From Paeniglutamicibacter kerguelensis (GTDB lineage Bacteria; Actinomycetota; Actinomycetes; Actinomycetales; Micrococcaceae): a stretch of 64,000 nucleotides of DNA. Positions 50,774 to 59,944 of the stretch are shown here, piece by piece; position 1 is the stretch's first letter, and the number at the start of each line of letters is the position of its first letter. The translations under genes were made by a program, and so were the position numbers. Where the stretch lies: NCBI RefSeq assembly GCF_017876535.1, contig NZ_JAGIOF010000001.1, forward strand, positions 2,170,001 through 2,234,000, given 5' to 3'. The notes beneath the pieces were generated by a model. That model did not search any database, was not told the DNA's origin, and saw nothing but the letters and a program-made list of their open reading frames with translations.

Positions 50774-50853
50774 GACCGGCGTTACACTTTTACGGACGCA
50801 TGGGCTTTTTGCCCATGCCATCAACACTTTTGACGAGTTAGGACCCTTCCCCC

Positions 50854-51927
50854 GTGACTTCCCCCGTGACATCATCCCTGCACGATTCCTCGGTGCGCGG
50901 CTTCGCCTCCGACAACTACTCCGGCGTCCACCCGGAGGTGCTTGCGGCCCTGGCCGAGGCCAACGGCGGCCACCAGGTCTCCTACGGCGAGGACCAGTAC
51001 ACCCAGCGGCTCGGTGAGGTCGTCAACGGGCACTTCGGCCCGGAGGCCACGATCTTCCCGGTCTTCAACGGCACCGGCGCCAACGTCACCGCCCTGCAGT
51101 CGCTGCTGCCGCGTTGGGGTGCGGTCATCTGCGCCACGACCGCCCACATCAACTGCGACGAGAACGGCGCCCCGGAGCGCGTGGGCGGCATGAAGCTGCT
51201 TTCGGTGCCTACCCCGGACGGCAAGCTGACCCCCGAGCTGATCGACCGCGAGGCCTGGGGCTGGGGCGACGAACACCGCGCCCAGCCGCTGGCCGTCTCG
51301 CTGACCCAGTCCACCGAGCTCGGCACCCTCTACACGCTCGAGGAGCTGCGCGCCATCACCGCCCACGCCCACTCGCTGGGCATGCGCGTGCACATGGACG
51401 GCGCCCGGATCTCCAACGCCGCGGCAGCGCTCGGCGTCGGCCTGGGCGAGATGACCACCGGCACCGGGATCGACATCCTCTCCCTGGGCGGCACCAAGAA
51501 CGGCATCATGTTCGGCGAGGGCATCGTCACGCTGTCCCCCGGCCCCGCCGATTCGATGAAGTACCTGCGCAAGATGAACATGCAGCTTGCCTCCAAGATG
51601 CGCTTCATCTCCGCCCAGCTGCTGGCCCTCTACGACGGGGACCTGTGGCTGGACTCGGCCGCACACGCCAACGCCATGGCCGCAAAGCTCAGCGCCGCGG
51701 TCGCCCAGGTCGACGGCGTGGAGCTTGTCTACCCGACGCAGGCCAACGGCGTCTTCGCCGCACTGCCCAACGCCGCGGCCGACGCGCTGCGCGAGCGTTT
51801 CCGCTTCTACGACTGGGACCGCGCCGCGGGCCAGGTCCGCTGGATGTGCTCCTTTGACACCACCGAGGCCGACGTGGACGCCTTTGTCGCGGCGCTCAGG
51901 GAAGAAATGTCAGCGCTCCAGGGCTGA
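50854..51927 (+). CDS. Low-specificity L-threonine aldolase-like PLP enzyme
   Basis: A 357-residue fold-type I PLP enzyme, cleaving threonine or another beta-hydroxy amino acid to glycine plus aldehyde. Seen: FASDNYSGVHPEVLAALAEAN, VFNGTGANVTALQSLLPRW, MRVHMDGARISNAAAALG (cofactor Asp), and the PLP Lys in DILSLGGTKNGIMFGEG. Length fits. GTG 50854 is the start. A hairpin (50798-50805 with 50811-50818) lies in the 80-nt gap after the SDR gene. Confidence 0.9.
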   Translation: MTSPVTSSLHDSSVRGFASDNYSGVHPEVLAALAEANGGHQVSYGEDQYTQRLGEVVNGHFGPEATIFPVFNGTGANVTALQSLLPRWGAVICATTAHINCDENGAPERVGGMKLLSVPTPDGKLTPELIDREAWGWGDEHRAQPLAVSLTQSTELGTLYTLEELRAITAHAHSLGMRVHMDGARISNAAAALGVGLGEMTTGTGIDILSLGGTKNGIMFGEGIVTLSPGPADSMKYLRKMNMQLASKMRFISAQLLALYDGDLWLDSAAHANAMAAKLSAAVAQVDGVELVYPTQANGVFAALPNAAADALRERFRFYDWDRAAGQVRWMCSFDTTEADVDAFVAALREEMSALQG

Positions 51928-52021
51928 CGCAACCCGCTCGGAACGGTGCGGCGCCGGGAGGCGGCGACACGACTCAATCCCCTCCCGGCGTGCCTTGACG
52001 CGACAAAGAGCCCCCGCGCTT

Positions 52022-52027
52022 TAGACT
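52022..52027 (+). promoter_or_regulatory. -10 box of the DUF3000 gene, leaderless type
   Basis: TAGACT, 6 nt before GTG 52034; a TTGACG about 21 nt upstream is a possible but distant -35. Confidence 0.42.
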
Positions 52028-52033
52028 CGCCAT

Positions 52034-52669
52034 GTGAGTTCACATGGACCGATATCAGTAGTGCCGCCCGCGTTCCTCGAGGCACTGGCCGCGGTGCGCC
52101 GCACCAGCTGCCGCAGCGAATTGCGCCTGGAAGAGATTCCGGCCCCGGCACGGCTTGCCCCCTACGCGCTGGCGTTGGCCGCCGACGTGCACGAGCGCGT
52201 GCCGCGCAGCGCCCTTGGCGCGGGCAAGACGGGATCCGATCCGCAGTCGGTCCACGGGGAGGAACTCGCCACCGGCCGCTTCATCCTGCTGCACGACCCG
52301 GCCGGCTCCGCCCTCTGGGACGGCAGCTTCCGCATCGTGACCTACATCAGGGCGCGCATAGAGTCGGAAATGGGCAACGACGCAATGCTCGGTTCGGTGG
52401 CCTGGACCTGGCTGGTCGACGCCCTGACCGAATCCGGGGCGAAGTACCGCCAGGCCGGAGGCACCGCGACCCGCGTGCTCTCGGAGAGCTACGGAACCCT
52501 GGCCGAGCGCAACGACACCATCGACATCGAGTTGCGCGCGTCCTGGACCCCCGGGGACGAGAACATCTCGGCGCACCTGGAGGCGTGGGCGGAGATGGTC
52601 TGCACCTTCGCCGGGCTGCCTCCGTTGCCCAGCGGCGTCACGGCGCTGCCGCACCGCCGCTTTTCCTAG
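52034..52669 (+). CDS. DUF3000 domain-containing protein
   Basis: A 211-residue protein of unknown role, conserved in actinobacteria immediately upstream of ribonuclease D. Seen: FLEALAAVRRTSCRSELRLEEIPAPARLAPYALALAADV, ATGRFILLHDPAGSALWDGSFRIVTYIRA, and ELRASWTPGDENISAHLEAWAEMVC, all features of the family. GTG 52034 fits a leaderless mRNA. Order DUF3000-rnd is kept here as in mycobacteria, hinting at RNA metabolism. Confidence 0.88.
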   Translation: MSSHGPISVVPPAFLEALAAVRRTSCRSELRLEEIPAPARLAPYALALAADVHERVPRSALGAGKTGSDPQSVHGEELATGRFILLHDPAGSALWDGSFRIVTYIRARIESEMGNDAMLGSVAWTWLVDALTESGAKYRQAGGTATRVLSESYGTLAERNDTIDIELRASWTPGDENISAHLEAWAEMVCTFAGLPPLPSGVTALPHRRFS

Positions 52670-52737
52670 GGCCCCGAACCGCCCCCGCGGACGCCAAATC
52701 CCCCGCGCTTGCATTCGGTACTAGAATTGGAGGCACC

Positions 52738-54048
52738 ATGACCCGTACCGAACACGCCCAGCGCCCCGGCGCAACAGATGCCCCCAGCCTCGACACCGCA
52801 GCCCCGGAGTCGCCGGAACCACAGGCCGGGGAGGTTGTTGCCGAACCGATTCTGCTGGACACCCCGCGCGACGGCGTTCCCGAGGTCATCGTCACCGTTC
52901 CCGGGCTCAAGCGCGCCGCGCGCGCCATCGCCGCAGGCAGCGGACCCGTTTCCGTCGACGCCGAGCGAGCCTCCGGCTTCCGCTACGGCCAGCGCGCCTT
53001 CCTGGTCCAGCTGCGCCGCGAGGGCTCCGGAACCTGGCTGATCGACCCCGAGCCGTTCGAGAACCTGGACGAGATCCAGCAGGCCATCGGCGACGAGACC
53101 TGGATCCTGCACGCCGCCTCCCAGGACCTTCCGTGCCTGGCCGAACTCGGCATGGCACCGGCCCGGCTCTTCGACACCGAGCTCGCCGCGCGCATCGCCG
53201 GCCTGCCGCGCGTGGGCCTGGGCCCGGCCGTGGAATCGCTGCTGGGCCTGCGCCTGGCCAAGGAACACTCGGCCGCCGACTGGTCGACCCGTCCGCTGCC
53301 CGAGCCGTGGCTGCGCTATGCGGCCCTGGACGTCGAGGTGCTGGACCGGCTGCGCGAGGAGCTCATCAAGATCCTCGAGGCCGACGGCAAGCTCGAGTTC
53401 GCCGAGCAGGAATTCGAGGCCGTGCGCACGGCGCCGGCAGCTCCCCCGCGCACCGACCCGTGGCGCCGCACCTCCGGGCTGCACCAGATCCGCGACCGCA
53501 AGACCCTTGCCGCGGTCAAGCACCTGTGGGAGGCCCGCGAGGCGCTGGCCCGCAGCCGCGACGTTGCCCCCGGCCGGCTGATCCCCGACTCCGCCCTTGT
53601 CGCGGCCGCCAAGGCCATGCCCACCAGCGTCCCGGCGCTGCTGAAGACCCCGGGGTTCCACGGCCGTTCGGCCGCCAAGGACGCGCCGCGCTGGCTGCGC
53701 GCCCTGCAGGACGCCCGTAACACCCAGGACCTGCCGCCGAACCAGGTGCCGTCCAACGCGCCGCCCCCGCCGCGCGTCTGGGCGGACAAGGACCCCGTGG
53801 CCGCGGCACGCCTGCAGACCGCGAAGACCCGGATCACGCGCACCGCCGAGAGCTGGAACATCCCGCTGGAAAACCTGCTGACGCCGGACTACCTGCGCCG
53901 CCTGTGCTGGAAGCCGCCGGCAGAGATCGACCTGGACACCGTGACCGAGGCCCTGCGCGAACTCGGCGCCCGCCAGTGGCAGATCGACCTGGTGGCCCCG
54001 GTGATCACCGTGGCCCTGCTGGACCCGGACAAGTTGGCCTCCCGCTAG
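52738..54048 (+). CDS. rnd: Ribonuclease D / HRDC-domain 3'-5' exonuclease
   Basis: A 436-residue DEDD exonuclease acting in stable RNA maturation. Seen: SVDAERASGFRYGQRAFLVQLRR (first acidic pair D, E), ILHAASQDLPCLAELG, FDTELAARIAGL, and YAALDVEVLDRLREEL (last D-x-x-x-D). Residues ~265-340 are an HRDC domain (HQIRDRKTLAAVKHLWEARE...), and the C-terminus is a second helical region. GGAGG lies before ATG 52738. Confidence 0.93.
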   Translation: MTRTEHAQRPGATDAPSLDTAAPESPEPQAGEVVAEPILLDTPRDGVPEVIVTVPGLKRAARAIAAGSGPVSVDAERASGFRYGQRAFLVQLRREGSGTWLIDPEPFENLDEIQQAIGDETWILHAASQDLPCLAELGMAPARLFDTELAARIAGLPRVGLGPAVESLLGLRLAKEHSAADWSTRPLPEPWLRYAALDVEVLDRLREELIKILEADGKLEFAEQEFEAVRTAPAAPPRTDPWRRTSGLHQIRDRKTLAAVKHLWEAREALARSRDVAPGRLIPDSALVAAAKAMPTSVPALLKTPGFHGRSAAKDAPRWLRALQDARNTQDLPPNQVPSNAPPPPRVWADKDPVAAARLQTAKTRITRTAESWNIPLENLLTPDYLRRLCWKPPAEIDLDTVTEALRELGARQWQIDLVAPVITVALLDPDKLASR

Positions 54049-54061
54049 GAAAACGCCAAGT

Positions 54062-54112
54062 AAAACCGGTGCTCCCCTCTCCCGAGAACGAGAAGGCGAG
54101 CACCGGTTTTTT
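54062..54112 (+). terminator. Rho-independent terminator of rnd
   Basis: A 13-bp stem (54062-54074 with 54098-54110) with a loop of 23 nt and a T6 run. Confidence 0.88.
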
Positions 54113-54166
54113 CATGCCCGGACACGGCGCGCCGATCCCGTCCGGCTTTGCCACTTGCGCTCTAAG

Positions 54167-54180
54167 TTACCGACCAGTAG
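54167..54180 (+). promoter_or_regulatory. Candidate operator upstream of fadA
   Basis: TTACCGACCAGTAG is an imperfect inverted repeat with a CCGACCxGT core, like the sites of TetR-family fatty-acid regulators in actinobacteria. It lies 47 nt before the fadA GTG. Confidence 0.3.
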
Positions 54181-54227
54181 CGTATGGGGTGGATCACATT
54201 CCACCCCCCGCAACGCAAGGAGCACCG

Positions 54228-55469
54228 GTGAGCCCCCAGTCAGTGAACACGCGCCAGGCCACGCGCCAGGTCCGCGACGTCGTCTTCGTCGACGGCGTCC
54301 GCACCCCCTTCGGCAAGGCCGGGGACAAGGGCATCTACCACGGCACCCGCGCCGACGACCTGGTCGTCAAGTGCATCCGCGACCTGATGCGCCGCAACCC
54401 CTCGCTGCCGGCCGAACGCATCGACGAGGTGGCCATCGCGGCCACCACCCAGACCGGCGACCAGGGCCTGACCATTGGCCGCACCGCGGCGATGTTGGCG
54501 GGCCTGCCCCAGTCGGTCCCCGGATTCGCCATCGACCGCATGTGCGCCGGTGCCATGACTGCGGTGACCACCACGGCCGGATCGATCGCCTTCGGCGCCT
54601 ACGACGTGGTCATCGCCGGCGGCGTGGAGCACATGGGCAACCACCCGATGGGTGCCGGCGCGGATCCCAACCCACGCTTCCTCTCCGAGCGCATCGTGGA
54701 CCCCGCGGCCCTGAACATGGGCAACACCGCGGAGAACCTGCACGACCGCTTCCCGGCCATCACCAAGGAACGGGCGGACCGCTACGCTGTCGCGTCGCAG
54801 GAAAAACTCGCCGCGGCCTACCGCGCCGGGCAGATCCAGCCGGACATGGTCCCCGTCGCGGCCCGCCGCCCCGAGGAGGGCTGGAAGCTGCACACCGCCG
54901 ACGAGCCGCCGCGCCCCGGCACCACCATCGACTCGCTGGCCGAGCTGCGCACCCCCTTCCGCGCCCACGGGCGCGTCACCGCCGGCAACGCCGCAGGGCT
55001 GAACGACGGTGCCACCGCGGCGATCCTGGCCAGCGCCGACGCCGCCGAGGAACTCGGCCTGCCCGTGAAGATGCGCCTGGTCTCCTACGCCTTCGCCGGG
55101 GTCGAGCCGCAGGTCATGGGCATCGGCCCGGTTCCGTCCACCGAGAAGGCGCTGGCCCAGGCGGGCCTGGGCATCGGGGACATCGGGCTGTTCGAAATCA
55201 ACGAGGCCTTCGCCGTCCAGGTGCTTTCCTTCCTGGACCACTTCGGCATCGACCAGGAGGATGACCGCGTGAACCGCTACGGCGGGGCCATCGCCGTGGG
55301 CCACCCGCTGGCATCCTCCGGCGTGCGGCTGATGACACAGCTGGCCCGCCAGTTCGAGGAAGACCCCTCGGTCCGATACGGACTGACCACCATGTGCATC
55401 GGGTTGGGCATGGGCGGCACCGTCGTCTGGGAAAACCCGCACCACGCCGACTTTGGAAAGGACGCCTAG
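54228..55469 (+). CDS. fadA: Thiolase (acetyl-CoA acyltransferase), beta-oxidation
   Basis: A 413-residue thiolase, releasing acetyl-CoA from 3-ketoacyl-CoA. Seen: FVDGVRTPFGKAG, the nucleophile Cys in IDRMCAGAMTAV (residue ~103), VIAGGVEHMGNHPMGAG, FEINEAFAVQVL, GGAIAVGHPLASSGVR (catalytic His) and MCIGLGMGGTVVW (second Cys). AAGGAG precedes GTG 54228. It ends 2 nt before the fadB ATG; the two proteins should form the trifunctional complex. Confidence 0.96.
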   Translation: MSPQSVNTRQATRQVRDVVFVDGVRTPFGKAGDKGIYHGTRADDLVVKCIRDLMRRNPSLPAERIDEVAIAATTQTGDQGLTIGRTAAMLAGLPQSVPGFAIDRMCAGAMTAVTTTAGSIAFGAYDVVIAGGVEHMGNHPMGAGADPNPRFLSERIVDPAALNMGNTAENLHDRFPAITKERADRYAVASQEKLAAAYRAGQIQPDMVPVAARRPEEGWKLHTADEPPRPGTTIDSLAELRTPFRAHGRVTAGNAAGLNDGATAAILASADAAEELGLPVKMRLVSYAFAGVEPQVMGIGPVPSTEKALAQAGLGIGDIGLFEINEAFAVQVLSFLDHFGIDQEDDRVNRYGGAIAVGHPLASSGVRLMTQLARQFEEDPSVRYGLTTMCIGLGMGGTVVWENPHHADFGKDA

Positions 55470-55471
55470 CC

Positions 55472-57604
55472 ATGAGCCAGGGCACCATCGAAAACTTCTC
55501 CGCCCTCGCGGCGGCGATCCCGAATGAAATCATCACCCACTCGCTGCTCACCGACGTCCTCCTGCCCGGCGGCAAGCGACTGGCTCTGCTGACCCTGGAC
55601 AACGGGCTTGACCACACCAAGCCGACCACGTTGGGCCCCAACACGCTGATTGAACTGCACGGCGTGCTCACCGAGCAGAAGGCGCGCGCCGCGGCCGGGG
55701 AAATCGACGCGCTGGCCGTGACCGGCAAGCCGCACTTCCTGGTCGCCGGTGCCGACCTGTCCGGCGTCAAGCATCTCTCCTCCCCCGAGCACGGCGCGGC
55801 CATGGCAGCCCTGGGCCACGCGGCCTACGACCTGCTGGCGGACCTGGGCGTGCCGACCTTCGCGTTCATCAACGGCGTCGCCCTGGGCGGCGGCCTGGAG
55901 ATCGCCTTAGCCTGCACCTACCGCACGGTCTCCAGCGGAGCCAACGGCATCGGATTGCCGGAGGCCTTCATCGGCCTGATCCCGGGCTGGGGCGGGGTCT
56001 ACCGGCTGCCGCGGCTCACCGGCCCGGAAGCCGCCATGACGGTCATGATTGAAAACCCGCTGAACAACAACCGCTCGCTCAACGGCGTTGCGGCCGCCAA
56101 GATCGGCATCGCCGACGCGCTCTTCGAGCCCGCCGACTTCCTGGAGCAGTCCCTGCTCTGGGCCGGCGGCGTGCTCGACGGCAGCGTCGAGGTCAAGCGC
56201 CCCCACGCGGTGGAGCCCAACACCGATCCCGCCGTCGCGGCCCGCTGGGCGGCGGCCGCTGCCAAGGCCCGCGCATTCGTCGAGGCCAAGACCTCCAACG
56301 CCGCCCCGGCACCGGCCAAGGTGATCGAGGTCTTCGAGGCGGGTGCGGGCATCAGCCAGGCCGAGTCCGCCCAGCTGGAAATCTCCGCGCTCACCGGGCT
56401 CATGCAGACCAACGCCTTCCACAACACCGTGTACTCCTTCCTGGACCTGACGCAGAAGCGTTCCAAGCGCCCAGCCGGGGCACCGGATGCCAAGCTCGCC
56501 CGGCCCGTCACCAAGGTCGGCGTCGTGGGTGCCGGCTTGATGGCCGGGCAGCTGGCGCTGCTCTTCGCCAAGGGCCTGAAGGTGCCAGTTGTCATCACCG
56601 ACATCGACCAGGCACGCGTGGACAAGGGGCTCGCCTACATCCACGGCGAGGTCGACAAGCAGCTGGCCAAGGGACGCATCTCCCCCGACGCGGCAAACCG
56701 CACCAAGGCCCTGGTCACCGGATCGGTCGCCAAGGAGACCTTCGCCGATGCCGACTTCGTGATCGAGGCAGTCTTCGAGGAACTCGCCGTCAAGAAGCAG
56801 GTCTTCGCCGAGGTGGAGGCCGTCATCTCCCCCGAGTGCATCCTGGCCACCAACACCTCCTCGCTGTCGGTCACGGAGATGGGCAGGGACCTCAAGCACC
56901 CCGAACGCCTGGTCGGATTCCACTTCTTCAACCCGGTGGCGTTGATGCCGCTGCTGGAGATCGTGCGCACCGAACACACCAACGACGTTGCGCTGGCCAC
57001 GGCCTTCACTCTGGGCAAGGCGCTGCGCAAGACCAGCGTGCTGGTCAAGGATGAGGCCGCATTCGTCGTCAACCGCATCCTGCTGCGCCTGATGGGCGAG
57101 GTGTCCAATGCCTTCGACGACGGCACCGACGCCACGGTCGCGGACACCGCGCTGCGCACCATGGGATTGCCGATGACGCCCTTCACCCTGCTGGCCATGG
57201 TCGGCATCCCGGTGGCGCACCACGTGTCCGGGTCCCTGCACGCGGCATTCGGCGAGCGCTTCCGCGTCTCGAACAACCTGCAGGTGCTGATCGACAACGG
57301 CATCAAATCGTTGTGGGTCCCGACGTCCGAGGGCGGGCAGGAAATCCCCGAATCGACGCTGAAGCTCCTGGCGTTCGGCTCGAACCCGAGCACGGCAGAG
57401 GAGTTGCTGCTCCGCACCCAGGACGCCCTGGCTCAGGAGATCGGCCTGATGCTTGAGGAGGGCGTCGTGGCGGGCCCGGAGGACATCGACCTGTGCATGA
57501 TCATGGGCGCGGGCTGGCCGATGCACCTGGGCGGCATCACTCCGTACCTTGACCAGGTCGGCGCGTCCGAGCGGGTCAACGGGAAGAAGTTCCACCAAAG
57601 CTAG
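55472..57604 (+). CDS. fadB: Multifunctional enoyl-CoA hydratase / 3-hydroxyacyl-CoA dehydrogenase
   Basis: A 710-residue fusion. Residues ~1-200: crotonase domain with KPHFLVAGADLSGVKHL and FINGVALGGGLEIALACTYR, NGIGLPEAFIGLIPGWGG (catalytic Glu pair). Residues ~350-530: NAD-binding dehydrogenase with KVGVVGAGLMAGQLALLF, IITNTSSLSVTEMG-like ILATNTSSLS, and catalytic His in VGFHFFNPVALMPLLEIV. The last part is the helical 3HCDH C-terminal repeat with GGITPYLDQVG. Partner of FadA. Confidence 0.96.
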   Translation: MSQGTIENFSALAAAIPNEIITHSLLTDVLLPGGKRLALLTLDNGLDHTKPTTLGPNTLIELHGVLTEQKARAAAGEIDALAVTGKPHFLVAGADLSGVKHLSSPEHGAAMAALGHAAYDLLADLGVPTFAFINGVALGGGLEIALACTYRTVSSGANGIGLPEAFIGLIPGWGGVYRLPRLTGPEAAMTVMIENPLNNNRSLNGVAAAKIGIADALFEPADFLEQSLLWAGGVLDGSVEVKRPHAVEPNTDPAVAARWAAAAAKARAFVEAKTSNAAPAPAKVIEVFEAGAGISQAESAQLEISALTGLMQTNAFHNTVYSFLDLTQKRSKRPAGAPDAKLARPVTKVGVVGAGLMAGQLALLFAKGLKVPVVITDIDQARVDKGLAYIHGEVDKQLAKGRISPDAANRTKALVTGSVAKETFADADFVIEAVFEELAVKKQVFAEVEAVISPECILATNTSSLSVTEMGRDLKHPERLVGFHFFNPVALMPLLEIVRTEHTNDVALATAFTLGKALRKTSVLVKDEAAFVVNRILLRLMGEVSNAFDDGTDATVADTALRTMGLPMTPFTLLAMVGIPVAHHVSGSLHAAFGERFRVSNNLQVLIDNGIKSLWVPTSEGGQEIPESTLKLLAFGSNPSTAEELLLRTQDALAQEIGLMLEEGVVAGPEDIDLCMIMGAGWPMHLGGITPYLDQVGASERVNGKKFHQS

Positions 57605-57742
57605 AGATCGGGCATTGGATTGCGGGTGGCCCGAGAGCAAATGCTTCCGGGCCACCCGTTGTCCGTGGTCCGGAAGGCTATCGCCAAGATTCATCCTCCC
57701 CCATCCATCGACGTTGGGCCGTTTGTACGCAACACTGTGCAT

Positions 57743-58174
57743 ATGAAACAGAACCTCACTTTGTTGCCCACCCGCAGGGTTGTTCTTGGTACTTCCTTGG
57801 CGGCCGGCGCCGCCGTCACCTTGGTGGCGTGCGGGTCCGGCAAATCTGCCGACCCGATCCCTTCCCCCACCGGCACCGCGTATGAAGCCACCGAACTGTC
57901 CCAGCTCCCGGTCCAGGGAACAACCTCCGTGACGGTCGAAGGGCACAACTACCTGCTCTACCGTCCCGATGAAACGACAGTCCTGGCGTACACCTCGGTC
58001 TGCACCCACCAGGGATGCAAGGTGGGAACCGGTGACAGCACGAATTTCATTTGCCCGTGCCACGGATCCGAGTTCGCCAAAGCGGATGGCTCGGTCGCCC
58101 AAGGTCCCGCTGAGAAGGCGCTGACCCGCTACGCCACGAGCATCGAAGGCGACAAGGTCAAGATCTACCTGTAG
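57743..58174 (+). CDS. Rieske (2Fe-2S) lipoprotein, copy 1
   Basis: A 143-residue exported Rieske protein. Twin-arginine signal at residues 10-30 (LPTRRVVLGTSLAAGAA) with lipobox LVAC, so it is probably exported folded by Tat and then lipidated by Lgt. The iron-sulfur motifs are CTHQGCKVGTG and CPCHGSEF. A Rieske cluster of this single-domain type is an electron carrier, perhaps for a periplasmic or membrane redox enzyme. The partner is unknown. Next to a close paralogue. Confidence 0.9.
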   Translation: MKQNLTLLPTRRVVLGTSLAAGAAVTLVACGSGKSADPIPSPTGTAYEATELSQLPVQGTTSVTVEGHNYLLYRPDETTVLAYTSVCTHQGCKVGTGDSTNFICPCHGSEFAKADGSVAQGPAEKALTRYATSIEGDKVKIYL

Positions 58175-58210
58175 CCGGGCTCGGTGCCGGCCCGTGGAAT
58201 GATGGAGGGC

Positions 58211-58687
58211 ATGAGTTCCATTTCTCCACAGACCCGTCGTGCCTTTGTTGGATCCACCATGGCGGCCGGCGCTGCCGTTGCCTTGGCAGCGTGCGGCGAC
58301 GGCTCATCCGCCGCGCCGAACAACGTCCCCTCAGCCCCGCCCGAACCCAGCGGCGAGGGCACGGTCGTGGCAACGCTTTCGGAGTTGGGGGTCGGGACCA
58401 GGCTCTCCGTCACCGCGCAGCGCACCGCGGTCGACGGAAAGACCAAGGATGCGGGTTTCCTGCTCTTCCGCCCCAATGAAAAGACGGTGCTGGCCTACAC
58501 CGCCATTTGCACGCACCAGGGTTGCGCGGTCACCACCAAGGCGCCCCAGGGCGAGGACTTCTACTGCCCCTGCCACGGATCCTACTTCCAGCCCTCCGAC
58601 GGCAAGGCCATCGCCGGTCCGGCACGCGGCGCCCTGGAACGCATTGCAGCATCAATCAAGGGCCAGGACGTGCTGATTTACGTGTAG
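58211..58687 (+). CDS. Rieske (2Fe-2S) lipoprotein, copy 2
   Basis: A 158-residue paralogue of the previous protein. Tat-type signal with TRRAFVGSTMAAGAAVALAAC (lipobox). Motifs CTHQGCAVTTK and CPCHGSYF with the Rieske spacing. ATG 58211 follows GGAGGG. The two copies diverge outside the cluster motifs, so the duplication is not recent. No membrane-bound partner gene is nearby. Confidence 0.9.
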   Translation: MSSISPQTRRAFVGSTMAAGAAVALAACGDGSSAAPNNVPSAPPEPSGEGTVVATLSELGVGTRLSVTAQRTAVDGKTKDAGFLLFRPNEKTVLAYTAICTHQGCAVTTKAPQGEDFYCPCHGSYFQPSDGKAIAGPARGALERIAASIKGQDVLIYV

Positions 58688-59168
58688 TTCCATATCCGGC
58701 CACATGGGGGCATTGGCTGCCCCTACGGGTTCTCCCCCGCACATAGAACCCGCCCACGATCGACTCCATGATTTCCAGGACTTGGTCGGGGCGGGTTTCG
58801 CTTGCCCGTTGCCGTTGGAGGATGCGAGAGCTCAGCGCATCGGGCACGGCAGATTCCCCCGGCCAGCCCTCGGGGACCCTCAGGTACCAATCGAAACCGG
58901 ATGGCCGGGGAGGAATCCCCGCATCGGCGAGGTAGCCATTGACCGACTCGTCAACGTCAGCGCGGTCTTCGGCGCCGAACGGCTCCAGATAGGTTCTTTC
59001 CGAGCCGTGCTCGATGCATGTGACCCGAACCGTTCTTCCGACATCGCTGCCGGGGAATCTGCGCAGGTTTGCTAGCCCCGCGACCCAGCCGATCATGGCA
59101 AACCAGCCGTTCTCCGGCAACAGCTCCCAACCAGGCTCCGGCTCATGGACCGGGACGTCACTCCACAT
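58656..59168 (-). CDS. Hypothetical protein
   Basis: About 170 residues, not recognised. Seen: MWSDVPVHEPEPGWELLPENGW, WVAGLANLRRFPGSDVGRTVRV, AEDRADVDESVNGYLADAG, WYLRVPEGWPGESAV. No motif or signal peptide. The C-terminal residues overlap the Rieske-2 gene tail by 32 nt, and the true end may be earlier. Weak ribosome site before ATG 59168. Coding status is supported by sensible composition only. Confidence 0.55.
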   Translation of the reverse strand: MWSDVPVHEPEPGWELLPENGWFAMIGWVAGLANLRRFPGSDVGRTVRVTCIEHGSERTYLEPFGAEDRADVDESVNGYLADAGIPPRPSGFDWYLRVPEGWPGESAVPDALSSRILQRQRASETRPDQVLEIMESIVGGFYVRGRTRRGSQCPHVAGYGTTRKSARPGP

Positions 59169-59308
59169 GGCCACAACCCTAGGCTCCGGGCACACCCGAT
59201 GCCTAGGGCGCGCAATCAACGGCAACACCTTCCCCAACGCCGTGGGGCGTACTAGATTCGCTGGTGATGCCACTTCTGGCAACCAAGCACCGACAAGGGA
59301 GCCCCGTC

Positions 59309-59944
59309 ATGTCCAACGAATCCACAGCGGTTGTCTTCATCGAGTTCCAGAACGACTTCACCTCCCCCGGCGGCGTCCTGCATGACGCGGTCAAGGATTC
59401 CATCGAAGCGAACTCGACACTGGACAACGCAGCGAAGGTGCTGGCAGCGGCCCGCGAAAACGGGGCCACGGTCATCCACGCGCCGATCAGCTTCGCACCG
59501 GGCTACAACGAGATATCCTCCCACCCCTATGGCATCCTCAAGGGAGTCGTCGACGCCACGGCTTTCGTCAAAGGCCAGTGGGGCGCGGAAATCGACGAAC
59601 GCTTTGCGCCAGTTGAATCCGACATTGTCATCGAGGGAAAGCGCGGCCTCGATGCCTTCGGCAGCACCAACCTCGACTTCATCCTTCGCTCCAAGGGCAT
59701 CCGGAAAGTCGCGCTTGCCGGTTTCCTCACCAATTGCTGCGTGGAATCCACGATGCGCACCGCCTACGAGCGCGGCTTCGAGGTCGTGACGCTCACCGAC
59801 GCCGTTGCCGCGACGAGCGTGGAAGAGGGCGAGTCCGCGGTGCGGTTCAACTACCCGATGTTCTCCACCCCGGCCACCACCGATGAGTTCATTTCCACGC
59901 TGGAATCGTCGCAAGGCCTGACCGACACCTCGCGGGGTTACTGA
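59309..59944 (+). CDS. Isochorismatase-family cysteine hydrolase
   Basis: A 211-residue Cys hydrolase. The D-K-C triad is present: Asp in VVFIEFQNDFTSPGG, Lys in IEGKRGLDAFGSTN, Cys in GFLTNCCVESTMRTAYERGF. TLTDAVAATS follows the Cys as in nicotinamidase/isochorismatase proteins. The substrate is an amide or an enol ether, unspecified. AGGGAG lies before ATG 59309. Single gene, no context. Confidence 0.9.
   Translation: MSNESTAVVFIEFQNDFTSPGGVLHDAVKDSIEANSTLDNAAKVLAAARENGATVIHAPISFAPGYNEISSHPYGILKGVVDATAFVKGQWGAEIDERFAPVESDIVIEGKRGLDAFGSTNLDFILRSKGIRKVALAGFLTNCCVESTMRTAYERGFEVVTLTDAVAATSVEEGESAVRFNYPMFSTPATTDEFISTLESSQGLTDTSRGY

Noticed and set aside
55907..58102. Minus-strand open frame of 731 codons
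   Set aside because: Antisense to fadB and the first Rieske gene; composition typical of a mirror frame.
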